DNA from: Neobacillus sp. SuZ13
GTDB lineage: Bacteria > Bacillota > Bacilli > Bacillales > Cytobacillaceae
Length of the DNA stretch: 64,000 nucleotides
NCBI RefSeq assembly: GCF_030123365.1
Contig: NZ_CP126107.1
Span: 605,501 to 669,500, forward strand
Reading direction: 5' to 3'
Part shown: positions 1 to 7,838 of the stretch, piece by piece
Layout: the number at the start of each line of letters is the position of its first letter
Position numbering within the stretch: the stretch's first letter is position 1
Notes under the pieces: generated by a model
The model's input: only the letters and a program-made list of their open reading frames with translations
What the model was told of the DNA's origin: nothing
Databases searched by the model: none
Position numbers and translations under genes: made by a program

Positions 1-1
1 C

Positions 2-778
2 CGAATCGTTGGGACAGCGATGGGTGTATTAACCATCTTCCCATTTGATCAATGGGGACATGAGCATTCTGTTCATCATGCAACAAGTGGTAACTTGGAT
101 AAACGTGGAACTGGTGATATTTGGACACTTACAGTAGATGAATATTTAGCTGCACCACTTAGACTTCGTTTAGCTTATCGTTTTTATCGCAATCCATTGG
201 TCATGCTTGGATTAGGCCCGATTTATGTTTTTCTTCTTAAAAATCGATTTAACCGTAAAGGCGCAAAACAGAAGGAACGTAACAACACGTATTTAACCAA
301 TGTTCTGATTGTTGCTCTGATTAGTATACTTTGTTGGGCAATCGGATGGCAGTCGTTTCTATTAGTACAGGGTTCGATTTTCATGATTTCAGGAGCGGCA
401 GGTATTTGGTTGTTCTACGTACAGCACACTTTTGAAGATTCTTATTTTGAAGAAGATAAAGAATGGGAATATGTGAAAGCAGCAGTTGAAGGTAGTTCAT
501 TCTATAAACTTCCAAAAGTTTTGCAATGGTTGACTGGAAATATTGGTTTTCACCATGTCCATCATTTAAGCCCAAGAGTGCCTAACTATAAATTGGAAGA
601 AGCACACAATAATACTCCACCTTTACAAAACGTACCAACCATTTCTCTTGCTACAAGCTTAAAGTCCCTACGATTCCGTTTATGGGATGAGGAACGAAAG
701 AACTTTGTAAGCTTTAGGGAAGTCAAAGCTTTAGCAAAGAAAAAGTTTTCCGTCCAACAAGTGAAACCGGAAATTTAA
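2..778 (+). CDS. des: Fatty acid desaturase, C-terminal part (5' end outside window)
   Basis: Membrane-bound di-iron acyl-lipid desaturase that introduces a double bond into membrane phospholipid acyl chains, as B. subtilis Des does on cold shock. The reading frame is open to the first base, so the N-terminus and first histidine box lie upstream. The second box (HEHSVHH) and the third (HHVHH, in FHHVHHLSPRVPNY) are visible, with hydrophobic segments between them. In B. subtilis des is followed by desK and desR; here a DesR-like gene follows but no kinase. The internal ATG at 20 is only the first Met in the window, not the real start. Confidence 0.9.
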   Translation, partial: RIVGTAMGVLTIFPFDQWGHEHSVHHATSGNLDKRGTGDIWTLTVDEYLAAPLRLRLAYRFYRNPLVMLGLGPIYVFLLKNRFNRKGAKQKERNNTYLTNVLIVALISILCWAIGWQSFLLVQGSIFMISGAAGIWLFYVQHTFEDSYFEEDKEWEYVKAAVEGSSFYKLPKVLQWLTGNIGFHHVHHLSPRVPNYKLEEAHNNTPPLQNVPTISLATSLKSLRFRLWDEERKNFVSFREVKALAKKKFSVQQVKPEI

Positions 779-806
779 CAACTAAGATCCCATTATTACA
801 GGCTTG

Positions 807-835
807 CTCCCCTTCTATAAGGGGAGTTGTTATTT
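807..835 (+). terminator. Hairpin terminator after des
   Basis: An 8-bp stem CTCCCCTT/AAGGGGAG (807-826) with a 4-nt loop is followed by TTGTTATTT. It separates des from the desR remnant. Confidence 0.7.
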
Positions 836-868
836 ACATAACAGCTGCCAGATAAGGAGAGAACTGAC

Positions 869-1390
869 ATGATTCGAATAGTTATTGCAGAGGATCAGGA
901 ACTGCTGCTTGGAGCAATGGGTTCTCTCTTAAATTTGGAAGAGGACATGGAAGTGGTTGGTCAGGCAAGCAATGGGGAAGAGGCGCTTGCACTAGTGCAT
1001 CAACTGCAGCCTGATGTTTGTATCATGGATATCGAGATGCCTGAAATGAGTGGGTTAGAGGCAGCAGAAGCTTTACGGTCATTTGGCTGCAAGGTGATTA
1101 TCCTAACTACCTTTGCACGAAGTGGATATTATCGGCGTGCATTAGAGGCGGAGGTAAGTGGGTTTTTATTGAAGGATAGCCCTAGTGAAGAATTAGCCAA
1201 TTCCATTCGCAGCATTAATAACGGAGATAAAATTTATAACGCGGAACTAATCGATGAAGACCTCATTGACCAAAAACAAGATATGGAAGTAATCCATCAA
1301 CACCAACACCTCAAGGAAAAAACAAAAATTAACACAGTTAGAAACTACCTCACCACCATACTGGATAAAATAAAATTACCAACAGGGTAG
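869..1390 (+). CDS. desR: DesR-like response regulator with truncated HTH domain
   Basis: NarL/LuxR-type response regulator resembling B. subtilis DesR, which activates des after phosphorylation by the membrane thermosensor DesK. The receiver domain (about residues 1-120) looks intact, with acidic pocket E8-D9, phospho-acceptor D54 (CIMDIEMP), a TT switch and the LLKDSPSEELANSIRS segment. After about residue 130 the LuxR helix-turn-helix scaffold (the LTxREKEVL region) is missing. Only a fragment of the recognition helix (TVRNYLTTILDKI) remains. The length is 173 aa against about 199 for DesR as I recall it. With no desK between des and this gene, it is probably a decaying remnant, although its RBS (AAGGAG) and receiver are preserved. 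Confidence 0.75.
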   Translation: MIRIVIAEDQELLLGAMGSLLNLEEDMEVVGQASNGEEALALVHQLQPDVCIMDIEMPEMSGLEAAEALRSFGCKVIILTTFARSGYYRRALEAEVSGFLLKDSPSEELANSIRSINNGDKIYNAELIDEDLIDQKQDMEVIHQHQHLKEKTKINTVRNYLTTILDKIKLPTG

Positions 1391-1396
1391 AAAATA

Positions 1397-1445
1397 GGTG
1401 TCAGGCATCATGTGAAATTTTCACATGATGCCTGACACCCTTTTT
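1397..1445. terminator. Long palindromic bidirectional terminator (GGTGTCAGGCA repeat family)
   Basis: Two perfectly complementary 21-bp arms (1397-1417 and 1419-1439) flank a single T, so the real loop is opened by a few pairs. The outer sequence is GGTGTCAGGCA/TGCCTGACACC. A T-run follows on the plus strand and an A-rich stretch precedes it, fitting termination of both converging genes (desR-like and RNase J). The same core recurs at 8862, 13248 and 14568. Confidence 0.75.
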
Positions 1446-3117
1446 ATATTTCAATGATAATAGGCAGGATCATCGGTTTTCTTTTGGTTTGGGCGAATAC
1501 ATATTGTCCGACGCTTTTCTTGATGTTTTGTTTCATGACATTCCATTGGCGGATGTTTTCGCTTTGGAGGTCATTAATGGTTTTCTTAGCAAGGCGGTTA
1601 ATCTCTTTGAGGAGCTGATCTGAGTCACGTGCATAGACAAACCCGCGGGTGATCGTGTCAGGTCCAGAAATGATCTTCCGGTCTCCTTTACTAATGGTAA
1701 TCACAATTACGAGCATTCCATCTTCAGAAAGTTGTTTCCGGTCTCTGAGGACAATGTCCCCAATGTCGCCAACGCCCATCCCGTCTACATACGTATCTCC
1801 AGCTGGAATGGAGCGGGTCTGACGAGCAACGGACTTTTCGATATCAACCACATCGCCATTTTTAATAATAAATGTATTCCCTTGCTCTACGCCCACTGAC
1901 TCCGCTAATAACCGGTGATGATGCAGCATTCGATATTCACCATGAATCGGAATAAAATAGGTTGGTTTCATTAAAGTTAGCATGAGCTTTAAATCTTCTT
2001 GATAACCGTGCCCAGAAACATGCATACCCGTTGAACTGCCTGAGCCATAGATCACTTTAGCACCTAGTTTAAATAAGTTGTCGATGATCCTTGACACATC
2101 TTTTTCATTGCCCGGTATTGGTGAGGCTGCTAAGATAACCGTATCTCCCGGATAAACGGAAACATCCCGGTAGTTTCCGCTGGCAAGGCGAGAAAGGGCC
2201 GCCATGGGTTCTCCCTGACTTCCGGTACATAGGATGACCACTTTTTCCGGAGCAAGTTGGTCAACATCCCTTGCTTCGATGAGCATTCCTTCGGGCATGG
2301 TTAAATATCCCCGCTCTATTGCAACAGAGACGACATTTACCATACTACGGCCAAGAAGCGCGATCTTTCGATTGGATTTTATGGCAGAGGCAACGACCTG
2401 CTGAACACGATTTACATTCGATGCAAAGGTAGATATGAAGATTTTCCCTTCCGCTTTCATGAAGGCTTCATCCATATTGTCCCCAATCATCTGCTCTGAA
2501 GGTGTTAGCCCTTTACGCTCCGCATTGGTACTTTCAGATATTAAAACTAAGACACCTTGCTCACCGATATCAGCCATTTTATGAATATCGGAATGTTGAT
2601 TATTCACCGGTGTTAAATCAAATTTGAAGTCTCCGGTATGAACGACATTCCCCTCTGGAGTATGAAAAACAATACCAAGACAATCTGGGATACTGTGACT
2701 TACTCTAAAGAAGGAAACCGAAGTTTCCCCAAACTCAAGTTTGGAATTAGAATCAATTGTCACGAGCTTTGTGTTTCCATTCAATCGGTGCTCATCAATT
2801 TTTAATTCAATGAGACCCAATGTAAAGCGGGTAGCATAAATAGGGACATTCAATTTTCTTAAGATATACGGGATCCCGCCAATATGGTCCTCATGCCCAT
2901 GAGTGACAATCAATGCGCGGATTTTCTCCTGATTTTCTTCTAAATAGGTAATATCAGGGATAATTAAATCAATTCCTAATAAACTCTCATCTGGAAACTT
3001 TCCACCACAGTCAATGATAAAAATATCGTCCGCGTATTGAACCACATACATGTTTTTACCGATTTCATTGATGCCGCCTAAAGCGAAAATGGATAATTGC
3101 TGATCATTGGTTTGCAA
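1444..3117 (-). CDS. Ribonuclease J family protein
   Basis: Beta-lactamase/beta-CASP RNase J (557 aa; RNase J1 and J2 are about 555 aa), a 5'-3' exo- and endoribonuclease of mRNA decay and rRNA maturation. The metal-binding motif is HGHEDHIGG (H73, H75, D77, H78), the active form as in J1. B. subtilis J2 carries the degenerate HGHDEN there. Later motifs HTGDFKFD, GSQGEPMAALSR, HVSGHG and the C-terminal KRKPMILPIIIEI are also family-typical. Its position next to dapA recalls the rnjB locus (asd-dapG-dapA-rnjB), yet asd and dapG are absent and the catalytic site is J1-like. It may be an extra paralogue or an active version at the J2 locus. A terminator separates it from dapA, so it probably has its own promoter. 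Confidence 0.92.
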   Translation of the reverse strand: MQTNDQQLSIFALGGINEIGKNMYVVQYADDIFIIDCGGKFPDESLLGIDLIIPDITYLEENQEKIRALIVTHGHEDHIGGIPYILRKLNVPIYATRFTLGLIELKIDEHRLNGNTKLVTIDSNSKLEFGETSVSFFRVSHSIPDCLGIVFHTPEGNVVHTGDFKFDLTPVNNQHSDIHKMADIGEQGVLVLISESTNAERKGLTPSEQMIGDNMDEAFMKAEGKIFISTFASNVNRVQQVVASAIKSNRKIALLGRSMVNVVSVAIERGYLTMPEGMLIEARDVDQLAPEKVVILCTGSQGEPMAALSRLASGNYRDVSVYPGDTVILAASPIPGNEKDVSRIIDNLFKLGAKVIYGSGSSTGMHVSGHGYQEDLKLMLTLMKPTYFIPIHGEYRMLHHHRLLAESVGVEQGNTFIIKNGDVVDIEKSVARQTRSIPAGDTYVDGMGVGDIGDIVLRDRKQLSEDGMLVIVITISKGDRKIISGPDTITRGFVYARDSDQLLKEINRLAKKTINDLQSENIRQWNVMKQNIKKSVGQYVFAQTKRKPMILPIIIEI

Positions 3118-3217
3118 GTCAATATCCTCCCTATACTAAGTAAATATCAATAGTATGCCCTTTTGGTTAGACTTTATTGGAAGGGAAGATGAAAACTTTT
3201 TCTAGATAGTTACCTTC

Positions 3218-3263
3218 AAAAAAAGGCTGCCAACAGCACTGAATTCCCTGTGTGTTGACAGCC
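3218..3263 (-). terminator. Terminator downstream of dapA
   Basis: On the minus strand a GGCTGTCAACA/TGTTGGCAGCC stem is followed by seven T residues. It should end most dapA transcription before the RNase J gene. Confidence 0.85.
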
Positions 3264-3273
3264 TACATGCAAA

Positions 3274-4161
3274 TTAAATTAATGTTTTGACTTGGTTTCC
3301 AGGTAAAACGACTTGCAATGCCATTTCTTCCTCAGGACTCAAAGGAAGCAATGGCAATCGAAGTCCACCAACCTGCACCCCGCTCATGTTCAGGGCTGCT
3401 TTTACTGGTGCTGGATTAGGAGCCGTAAATAATGCCTTCATAAGAGGCAGAAGTTGGCGATGAGAGTGAGCCGCTTCTTGGACGCGGCCATTTTTAAAGT
3501 GATTAATCATTTCTTGCATTTCAGTGCCAATTACATGGGAAGCAACGGATACAACTCCAGCGCCGCCAATTGCTAAAACTGGCAATGTTAAGCTGTCATC
3601 CCCACTATAAAGGGTAAAATCGCTAGGAGTTTGGCTAATAATAGCAGCCATGGCATCCAAGTTGCCGCTTGCTTCTTTTACAGCGACAATATTCTCGATT
3701 TGTGAAAGGCGAACAATGGTCTCTGCCGATAGATTGACCGCACTTCGGCCAGGAATATTATAAAGCATAACCGGCAATGATGTAGATTCAGCAATTGCTT
3801 TGAAGTGTTGATACATACCTTCTTGGGAAGGTTTGTTATAATATGGAGCAACAAGCATAATCCCATCTACACCTGTTTCTTCAGCCTGCTTTGTTAAACT
3901 GATAGAAGCCCGCGTGTTATTTGAGCCAGTGCCAGCGATGACAGGAACTCTTCCTCTCGCTGCGACGACAACAGCTTTAAATAGAGCGATTTTTTCATCT
4001 GTCGTTAAGGTTGGAGATTCGCCTGTTGTACCAGCAACGACGAGCCCGTCCGTACCATTATCAATTAAATAATCTACTAATCTTCTTACTGCGTTAAAAT
4101 CAACTTCGCCATTCTGATCGAATGGTGTAACCATCGCGGTTAAAACTTGGCCAAATTTCAT
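3274..4161 (-). CDS. dapA: 4-hydroxy-tetrahydrodipicolinate synthase
   Basis: Condenses pyruvate with L-aspartate semialdehyde, the first dedicated step of lysine and diaminopimelate (and spore dipicolinate) synthesis. It is a 295-aa class I aldolase TIM barrel with the GTTGES phosphate-type loop (about residues 44-49), Y134 in LYNIPGR and Schiff-base K162 in VAVKEASGN. The start ATG lies behind GGGTGAG. The gene follows a long leader with a lysine riboswitch and attenuator and is followed by its own terminator, so it appears to be a monocistronic lysine-controlled unit. It differs clearly from the DapA-family protein at 61286, which sits in a sugar cluster. Confidence 0.93.
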   Translation of the reverse strand: MKFGQVLTAMVTPFDQNGEVDFNAVRRLVDYLIDNGTDGLVVAGTTGESPTLTTDEKIALFKAVVVAARGRVPVIAGTGSNNTRASISLTKQAEETGVDGIMLVAPYYNKPSQEGMYQHFKAIAESTSLPVMLYNIPGRSAVNLSAETIVRLSQIENIVAVKEASGNLDAMAAIISQTPSDFTLYSGDDSLTLPVLAIGGAGVVSVASHVIGTEMQEMINHFKNGRVQEAAHSHRQLLPLMKALFTAPNPAPVKAALNMSGVQVGGLRLPLLPLSPEEEMALQVVLPGNQVKTLI

Positions 4162-4228
4162 CTTTTCTCACCCTTTTAATAAATTTTTATAAAATTTAGA
4201 GGTGGGCAAGGCCATTCAAAATTCAACG

Positions 4229-4260
4229 CAAAAAAGCAACAGCGAGGGTTCACTGTTGCA
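4229..4260 (-). terminator. Attenuator terminator of the lysine riboswitch
   Basis: Minus-strand stem GCAACAGTG/CGCTGTTGC (4236-4259) is followed by TTTTTT at 4235-4230. It lies between the L-box aptamer and the dapA start, where the expression platform of a terminating riboswitch is expected. Confidence 0.85.
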
Positions 4261-4287
4261 GTAGAAACAAAAATAACTAAGTTCCCG

Positions 4288-4472
4288 TGCGTAAGATAGC
4301 CCTCCATATAGTTTCCTATATGACAGTTCTGTATTTTTTCAATAGCAGAACCAGCTTCATGATAAATGAGAATCAATGAAACTTCGGCAAATTCCCCTTT
4401 TCACAACCATCGTTGGACCTCATTATCCTCCAGCTGCGTACTAATGGTCTTTGCGCCTCTATCCTCACTTCA
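4288..4472 (-). promoter_or_regulatory. Lysine riboswitch (L-box) upstream of dapA
   Basis: Read on the minus strand, the leader shows the conserved L-box signatures in order: GTGAGGATAGAGGCGC (near 4470-4455), AGTA, GGAGGATAATGAGG, AAAAGGGG, GCCGAAG (near 4389), ACTGTCA (near 4325) and TGGAGGGCTATC (near 4307-4296). An intrinsic terminator follows, so lysine binding is expected to cause premature termination before dapA. An open frame through this stretch (4176-4376) is not coding. Confidence 0.92.
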
Positions 4473-4508
4473 AACGTATTGAAGTAAGAAAAATATATAA
4501 TTGATAAT

Positions 4509-4537
4509 AATATATCAGAATATTCCTTTTGTTTCAA
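4509..4537 (-). promoter_or_regulatory. Sigma-A promoter for the L-box/dapA transcript
   Basis: On the minus strand TTGAAA (4537-4532), a 17-bp spacer and TATATT (4514-4509) lie about 40 bp upstream of the riboswitch start. Confidence 0.8.
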
Positions 4538-4564
4538 GGGAAAAAGGAACTATATATGTCAAAT

Positions 4565-4753
4565 CTATGCAGTTTCTAACCCCTGTTTTTCTTTTTCTAC
4601 TTCTAATGCAGATACAATATACGCAAACCCGTTCATCACAAAATAAATAACATCCGATTGAATCTGTTCCTTTTCTCCTAAATAAGTATTTATGATCATA
4701 CTGATGGAAAAGAAAACAACAAAGGATAATGCAATTTTATTAAAAATCATCAA
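4565..4753 (-). CDS. Small putative membrane protein, unknown function
   Basis: A 62-aa frame with a hydrophobic N-terminal stretch (IALSFVVFFSISMIINTYL, about residues 6-24) and a charged C-terminus. An AAAGGGG sequence lies upstream of its ATG at a slightly long spacing. It sits between the MFS gene and the dapA promoter, on the same strand. I do not recognise the family, and it may not be translated. Confidence 0.45.
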   Translation of the reverse strand: MMIFNKIALSFVVFFSISMIINTYLGEKEQIQSDVIYFVMNGFAYIVSALEVEKEKQGLETA

Positions 4754-4843
4754 ATTTACCGACCCCTTTATTTAGGATTCTTATGTTAATCATATTTGCT
4801 TAAGACGGGTTTTATGTCTTCATCAAGAGGGTGGTGCTAGAAT

Positions 4844-6058
4844 TCAATGGGTGCCAGGCGTTGGTTCCTTCATTATGGTTCTTCTTGGCAGTTCTTTCTT
4901 ACCGTGAAGGAAGTAGTAAAGAACCATCGACGCAAGAACGACTGCACCTAGGATTACATACAAAGTACGATAGCCTGTTAGCGGAATAAAAAATCCTAGG
5001 ATGTATGGACCGAACCCAAGACCGGCATCAAGAAAGATAAAGAAAGTGGAAGTTGCCAATCCCATCCGATGGGGAGGAGTTACTTTTACTGCTATTGCTT
5101 GGGTACTTGATTGCAAGTTACCAAAACCAAGGCCGATTAGTACGCCAGATGCTAATAATATAATATTAACGCTTGCGGTGCTAAGCAGAAACAAACCACC
5201 GGCAAAGGCAATAATACATGGATACATAATATAGTTTGCCCCTTTTACATCCATTATACGGCCGGTAAGGGGGCGCGATAACAATACGGCTATGGAATAA
5301 ACTAAGAAAAAGAAACTTGCCGCACTTACTAGGTCAATTTCTATCGCATAAAAATTAATAAATGAAAGAACGCTGGAATAACAAAAAGCTACTACTAATG
5401 TAATAACTGCGATTGGAAGTGCCTTGGGTTCAATATAATTGGAAAGTTTAAATCCTTTTGTTTCAGTTGGTTGGGGCGATCCTTCCAATTGTGGCACATT
5501 TACAAAGAACGCTGTGATTAAGCTAATGACCCCTAAGGCAAGTGAGAAAATAAATATCATTTGAAAGTCTGTATGCTGGGTCATGTAAAGACCAATGAAT
5601 GGACCTATTGCGGTAGCCAGTGTTGCGCTCATGCTGAAATAGCCAATTCCCTCTGCTTTTCGTGAAGCAGGGATAATCTGGGCCACAATCGTTCCCGTTG
5701 CTGTCCCGACCATTCCAGCTGCAATCCCATGAAGTAAGCGTGTTATAAGCAGGAAGGTAATCCCGAAATTTAGAAAATATAGAAGAAGTGTCAAAATAAA
5801 AAGGACGGCACCAATGATTAATGTTCTCCTTCGGCCAATAGACTCAATAAATCTGCCAATCAATAACCTGCCAATCAATGAACCAACAATAAAGATCCCT
5901 GTGACAAGACCTGCTTGACTTGTAGAAGCATGAAATTCGTCTACTGCATAAACACCAATGATGACAATTAATAAATAAAAGACTAAAGTGACGAAAAAAT
6001 TGACCCCGGAAACAATCGTAAAATCCTTGGTCCAAAGTTTAGCTCTTGGTTGATTCAC
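4844..6058 (-). CDS. MFS transporter (YwoG-like)
   Basis: Major facilitator superfamily carrier of about 404 aa and 12 hydrophobic segments, with the loop-2 signature GRLLIGRFIESIGRRR and the sixth-segment region GIGYFSMSATLATAIGPFIGLY. I place the start at a GTG (6058), which has AAGGAG just upstream and begins right after the marR stop. The longer frame to 6145 would overlap marR. Gene order marR then MFS matches B. subtilis ywoH-ywoG, so efflux of a small toxic compound controlled by the neighbouring repressor is likely. The last codons run into a GCCTGGCACC-like sequence resembling the dispersed repeat family. Confidence 0.85.
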   Translation of the reverse strand: MNQPRAKLWTKDFTIVSGVNFFVTLVFYLLIVIIGVYAVDEFHASTSQAGLVTGIFIVGSLIGRLLIGRFIESIGRRRTLIIGAVLFILTLLLYFLNFGITFLLITRLLHGIAAGMVGTATGTIVAQIIPASRKAEGIGYFSMSATLATAIGPFIGLYMTQHTDFQMIFIFSLALGVISLITAFFVNVPQLEGSPQPTETKGFKLSNYIEPKALPIAVITLVVAFCYSSVLSFINFYAIEIDLVSAASFFFLVYSIAVLLSRPLTGRIMDVKGANYIMYPCIIAFAGGLFLLSTASVNIILLASGVLIGLGFGNLQSSTQAIAVKVTPPHRMGLATSTFFIFLDAGLGFGPYILGFFIPLTGYRTLYVILGAVVLASMVLYYFLHGKKELPRRTIMKEPTPGTH

Positions 6059-6071
6059 GTTAATTAACTCC

Positions 6072-6458
6072 TTACTTAATAATATGGTCTCGTATGATTC
6101 CCATAATCCGGATGGTCTCAAGCTGTTCCTGCTCTGAGATTCCATTTAAAATGTCATTTTCAAATTGATCAATCGTGACACGAACATCCGTATATACTTT
6201 TTTTCCTAGTTCTGTCAGCTGTATCCGCTTTTCACGTTTATCGTTGCTAGGAACCTGTTCGACATATCCTAGTTCTTCTAAGCGATTAATAGTCCGAGTA
6301 ACTGTGGGCTTTTCTACATATAAATAATGAGAAAGTTCCACAAGTGTAGCAGGTCCATTATTGGATAAGCAGTGAAAAATAGACCATTGCGCTCTGTGTA
6401 GTTGGTGTTCAGCCAAATGGAAATTCAATTTATTTTCAAACGGCCGGTAAAGCATCAA
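6072..6458 (-). CDS. MarR family transcriptional regulator (YwoH-like)
   Basis: Winged helix-turn-helix repressor. The recognition region is VELSHYLYVEKPTVTRTINRLEELGYVEQVPSNDKREKRIQLTELG (about residues 40-85), with the wing at NDKREKR. It is coupled to the downstream MFS gene with 13 bp between stop and start. The obvious Met codons (6458 TTG, 6455 ATG) have no ribosome-binding site. The frame stays open upstream as KTSQKFFHQLL to an ATA at 6491 that sits 5 nt after GGGGTGA, so the true N-terminus is probably longer with an unusual or mutated start codon. A palindrome in its promoter suggests autoregulation. Confidence 0.85.
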   Translation of the reverse strand: MMLYRPFENKLNFHLAEHQLHRAQWSIFHCLSNNGPATLVELSHYLYVEKPTVTRTINRLEELGYVEQVPSNDKREKRIQLTELGKKVYTDVRVTIDQFENDILNGISEQEQLETIRIMGIIRDHIIK

Positions 6459-6531
6459 TAATTGGTGAAAGAATTTTTGTGAAGTCTTTATTTAAATCAC
6501 CCCGAATAAAATAGATAGTTAGCTAGAGTAA

Positions 6532-6555
6532 TAATTACCTTGGGTAACTATTATA
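6532..6555 (-). promoter_or_regulatory. Putative promoter -10 and MarR operator
   Basis: An inverted repeat TAATTACC-ttg-GGTAACTA (6532-6550, one mismatch between arms) lies beside a minus-strand TATAAT (6555-6550). This is the position expected for an autoregulatory MarR site. The -35 is weak. Confidence 0.55.
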
Positions 6556-6595
6556 GTGTACCAGATGTGGCTTTATTAGTCTAATCGGTGTTACC

Positions 6596-6850
6596 AATCA
6601 AACGTTTGATTAAAACGAGTTGAAGTCTTGGGATATATGGATTTATGAGGGGATAGTGTATTTTTGAAAAAACTAATCAAACGATTGAGTAAATGGGGGA
6701 GAGGCCTTGGTATTGAAGGCTTCTTCTGGTGTGAGAAATTTTTTTGAGGAAAAACTAATCAAACGTTTGATTAAAAAAGGTCGAAAAATACCTCTAAAAA
6801 ACTAATCAAACGTTTGATTAAATAGGGTGGAAGCCTTGGTATATAAGGAT
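6596..6850. repeat. Four-copy palindromic repeat field (AATCAAACGTTTGATT)
   Basis: The 16-bp palindrome AATCAAACGTTTGATT occurs perfectly at 6596, 6757 and 6804 and imperfectly at 6675. Copies at 6596, 6675 and 6804 share a downstream tail resembling GAAGCCTTGGTATATAAGG, giving an approximately 80-bp unit; the 6757 copy lacks it. The field fills most of the gap between marR and the methyltransferase gene. The CG-centred palindrome resembles LacI- or TetR-type operators, but no such regulator gene is adjacent. Confidence 0.8.
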
Positions 6851-6859
6851 TGTAAGGTA

Positions 6860-7615
6860 CTATTTGTTATTCCTATACAAATACAAACCGAATCCCAACG
6901 TATCCCTGCCCCAGGTCAAATAAGTCCGACGCCAAGTTCGGATCCGCTCTAGCATGGCTTCACAATCGGGGTCATCTGGAGATTCAAGGCAATAATTCTC
7001 AACGGACATCGAATAAAGCCATTCGTATTCATCCCATTCATCATCATTGGCTACATAAGACCAAAGCGGGATTAACCCTAATTCTTCTCCAGCTTTAACA
7101 GTATCCGCATGGGTTTTACATTCCGACTCGTCAGCTCCTCCGAGCGCTTCTAAATATGCAGGGCTTGGAGTATGTTTCCAATATCCCTCGCCAATTAGAA
7201 TGTAGCCATTTTTCTTAACTAGACGTTTTAATGTCTGTAGGGTGGGTTCAAGTCCGCCTAATGCGTGAGTTGAACCAATACAAATGCCAATATCATATCC
7301 AGCTTCTTTACATCTATCGACTGCCGAGGTTGCATCTTCCACTATAAACTCGATGCTGCCTTCAGGAATTCTGCCGTTTGCCTTTTGCTTTGCTTCTTCG
7401 ATGGCCCCTTCATACAATTCGATAGCTGTAGCGGTTACTTGGTAATTTTCCACCAAGCGAATTAACAGTTCACACTTTCCTGCTCCAATATCAATCACTT
7501 TGTCAGAGGCTTTTGGAGAGACAATATCAAGCATTTTCATTATCTTTTTTTCGTTAATAGGATTACTAAAGGCATGATCGCGGTGGGCAATTGCTGAAAA
7601 TTTATTTCTATCCAT
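6860..7615 (-). CDS. Class I SAM-dependent methyltransferase
   Basis: A 251-aa Rossmann methyltransferase. Motif I is VIDIGAGKCELLIRL (about residues 40-54), followed by an acidic motif II (TAIELYEGAIEEAK), an ED motif (FIVEDATSA) and the IGICIGSTHAL strand. The substrate cannot be assigned. The ATG has AAGGAGATA upstream on the minus strand. It is a single-gene unit next to the palindrome field. Confidence 0.85.
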   Translation of the reverse strand: MDRNKFSAIAHRDHAFSNPINEKKIMKMLDIVSPKASDKVIDIGAGKCELLIRLVENYQVTATAIELYEGAIEEAKQKANGRIPEGSIEFIVEDATSAVDRCKEAGYDIGICIGSTHALGGLEPTLQTLKRLVKKNGYILIGEGYWKHTPSPAYLEALGGADESECKTHADTVKAGEELGLIPLWSYVANDDEWDEYEWLYSMSVENYCLESPDDPDCEAMLERIRTWRRTYLTWGRDTLGFGLYLYRNNK

Positions 7616-7769
7616 TATTAATATCTCCTTGTTTAAGTGGTCTGTATGAAGCGTATCTTACTCAGCTTTATGAAGCAAGTTAAACGTAATGGATTGAATC
7701 GTATCTAAAGTAAAGCTGAATAGAAGAGATAGGTCTTTCTTTATGAGGGCACTTTGCCAGTTAAGTGAG

Positions 7770-7798
7770 TTGCAATCTTTAACACAATTCTATTTAAT
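7770..7798 (+). promoter_or_regulatory. Possible promoter for the quinone oxidoreductase gene
   Basis: TTGCAA (7770-7775) is followed by a 17-bp spacer and TTTAAT (7793-7798), about 40 bp before the ATG at 7839. Confidence 0.4.
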
Positions 7799-7838
7799 AA
7801 AAGCGTAGTGCAAAATTAGTTTAAATGAGGTTATCAAT

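Noticed and set aside
4176..4376. 66-aa open frame upstream of dapA
   Set aside because: It lies inside the lysine riboswitch and attenuator, has no ribosome-binding site, and its sequence is explained by RNA structure.
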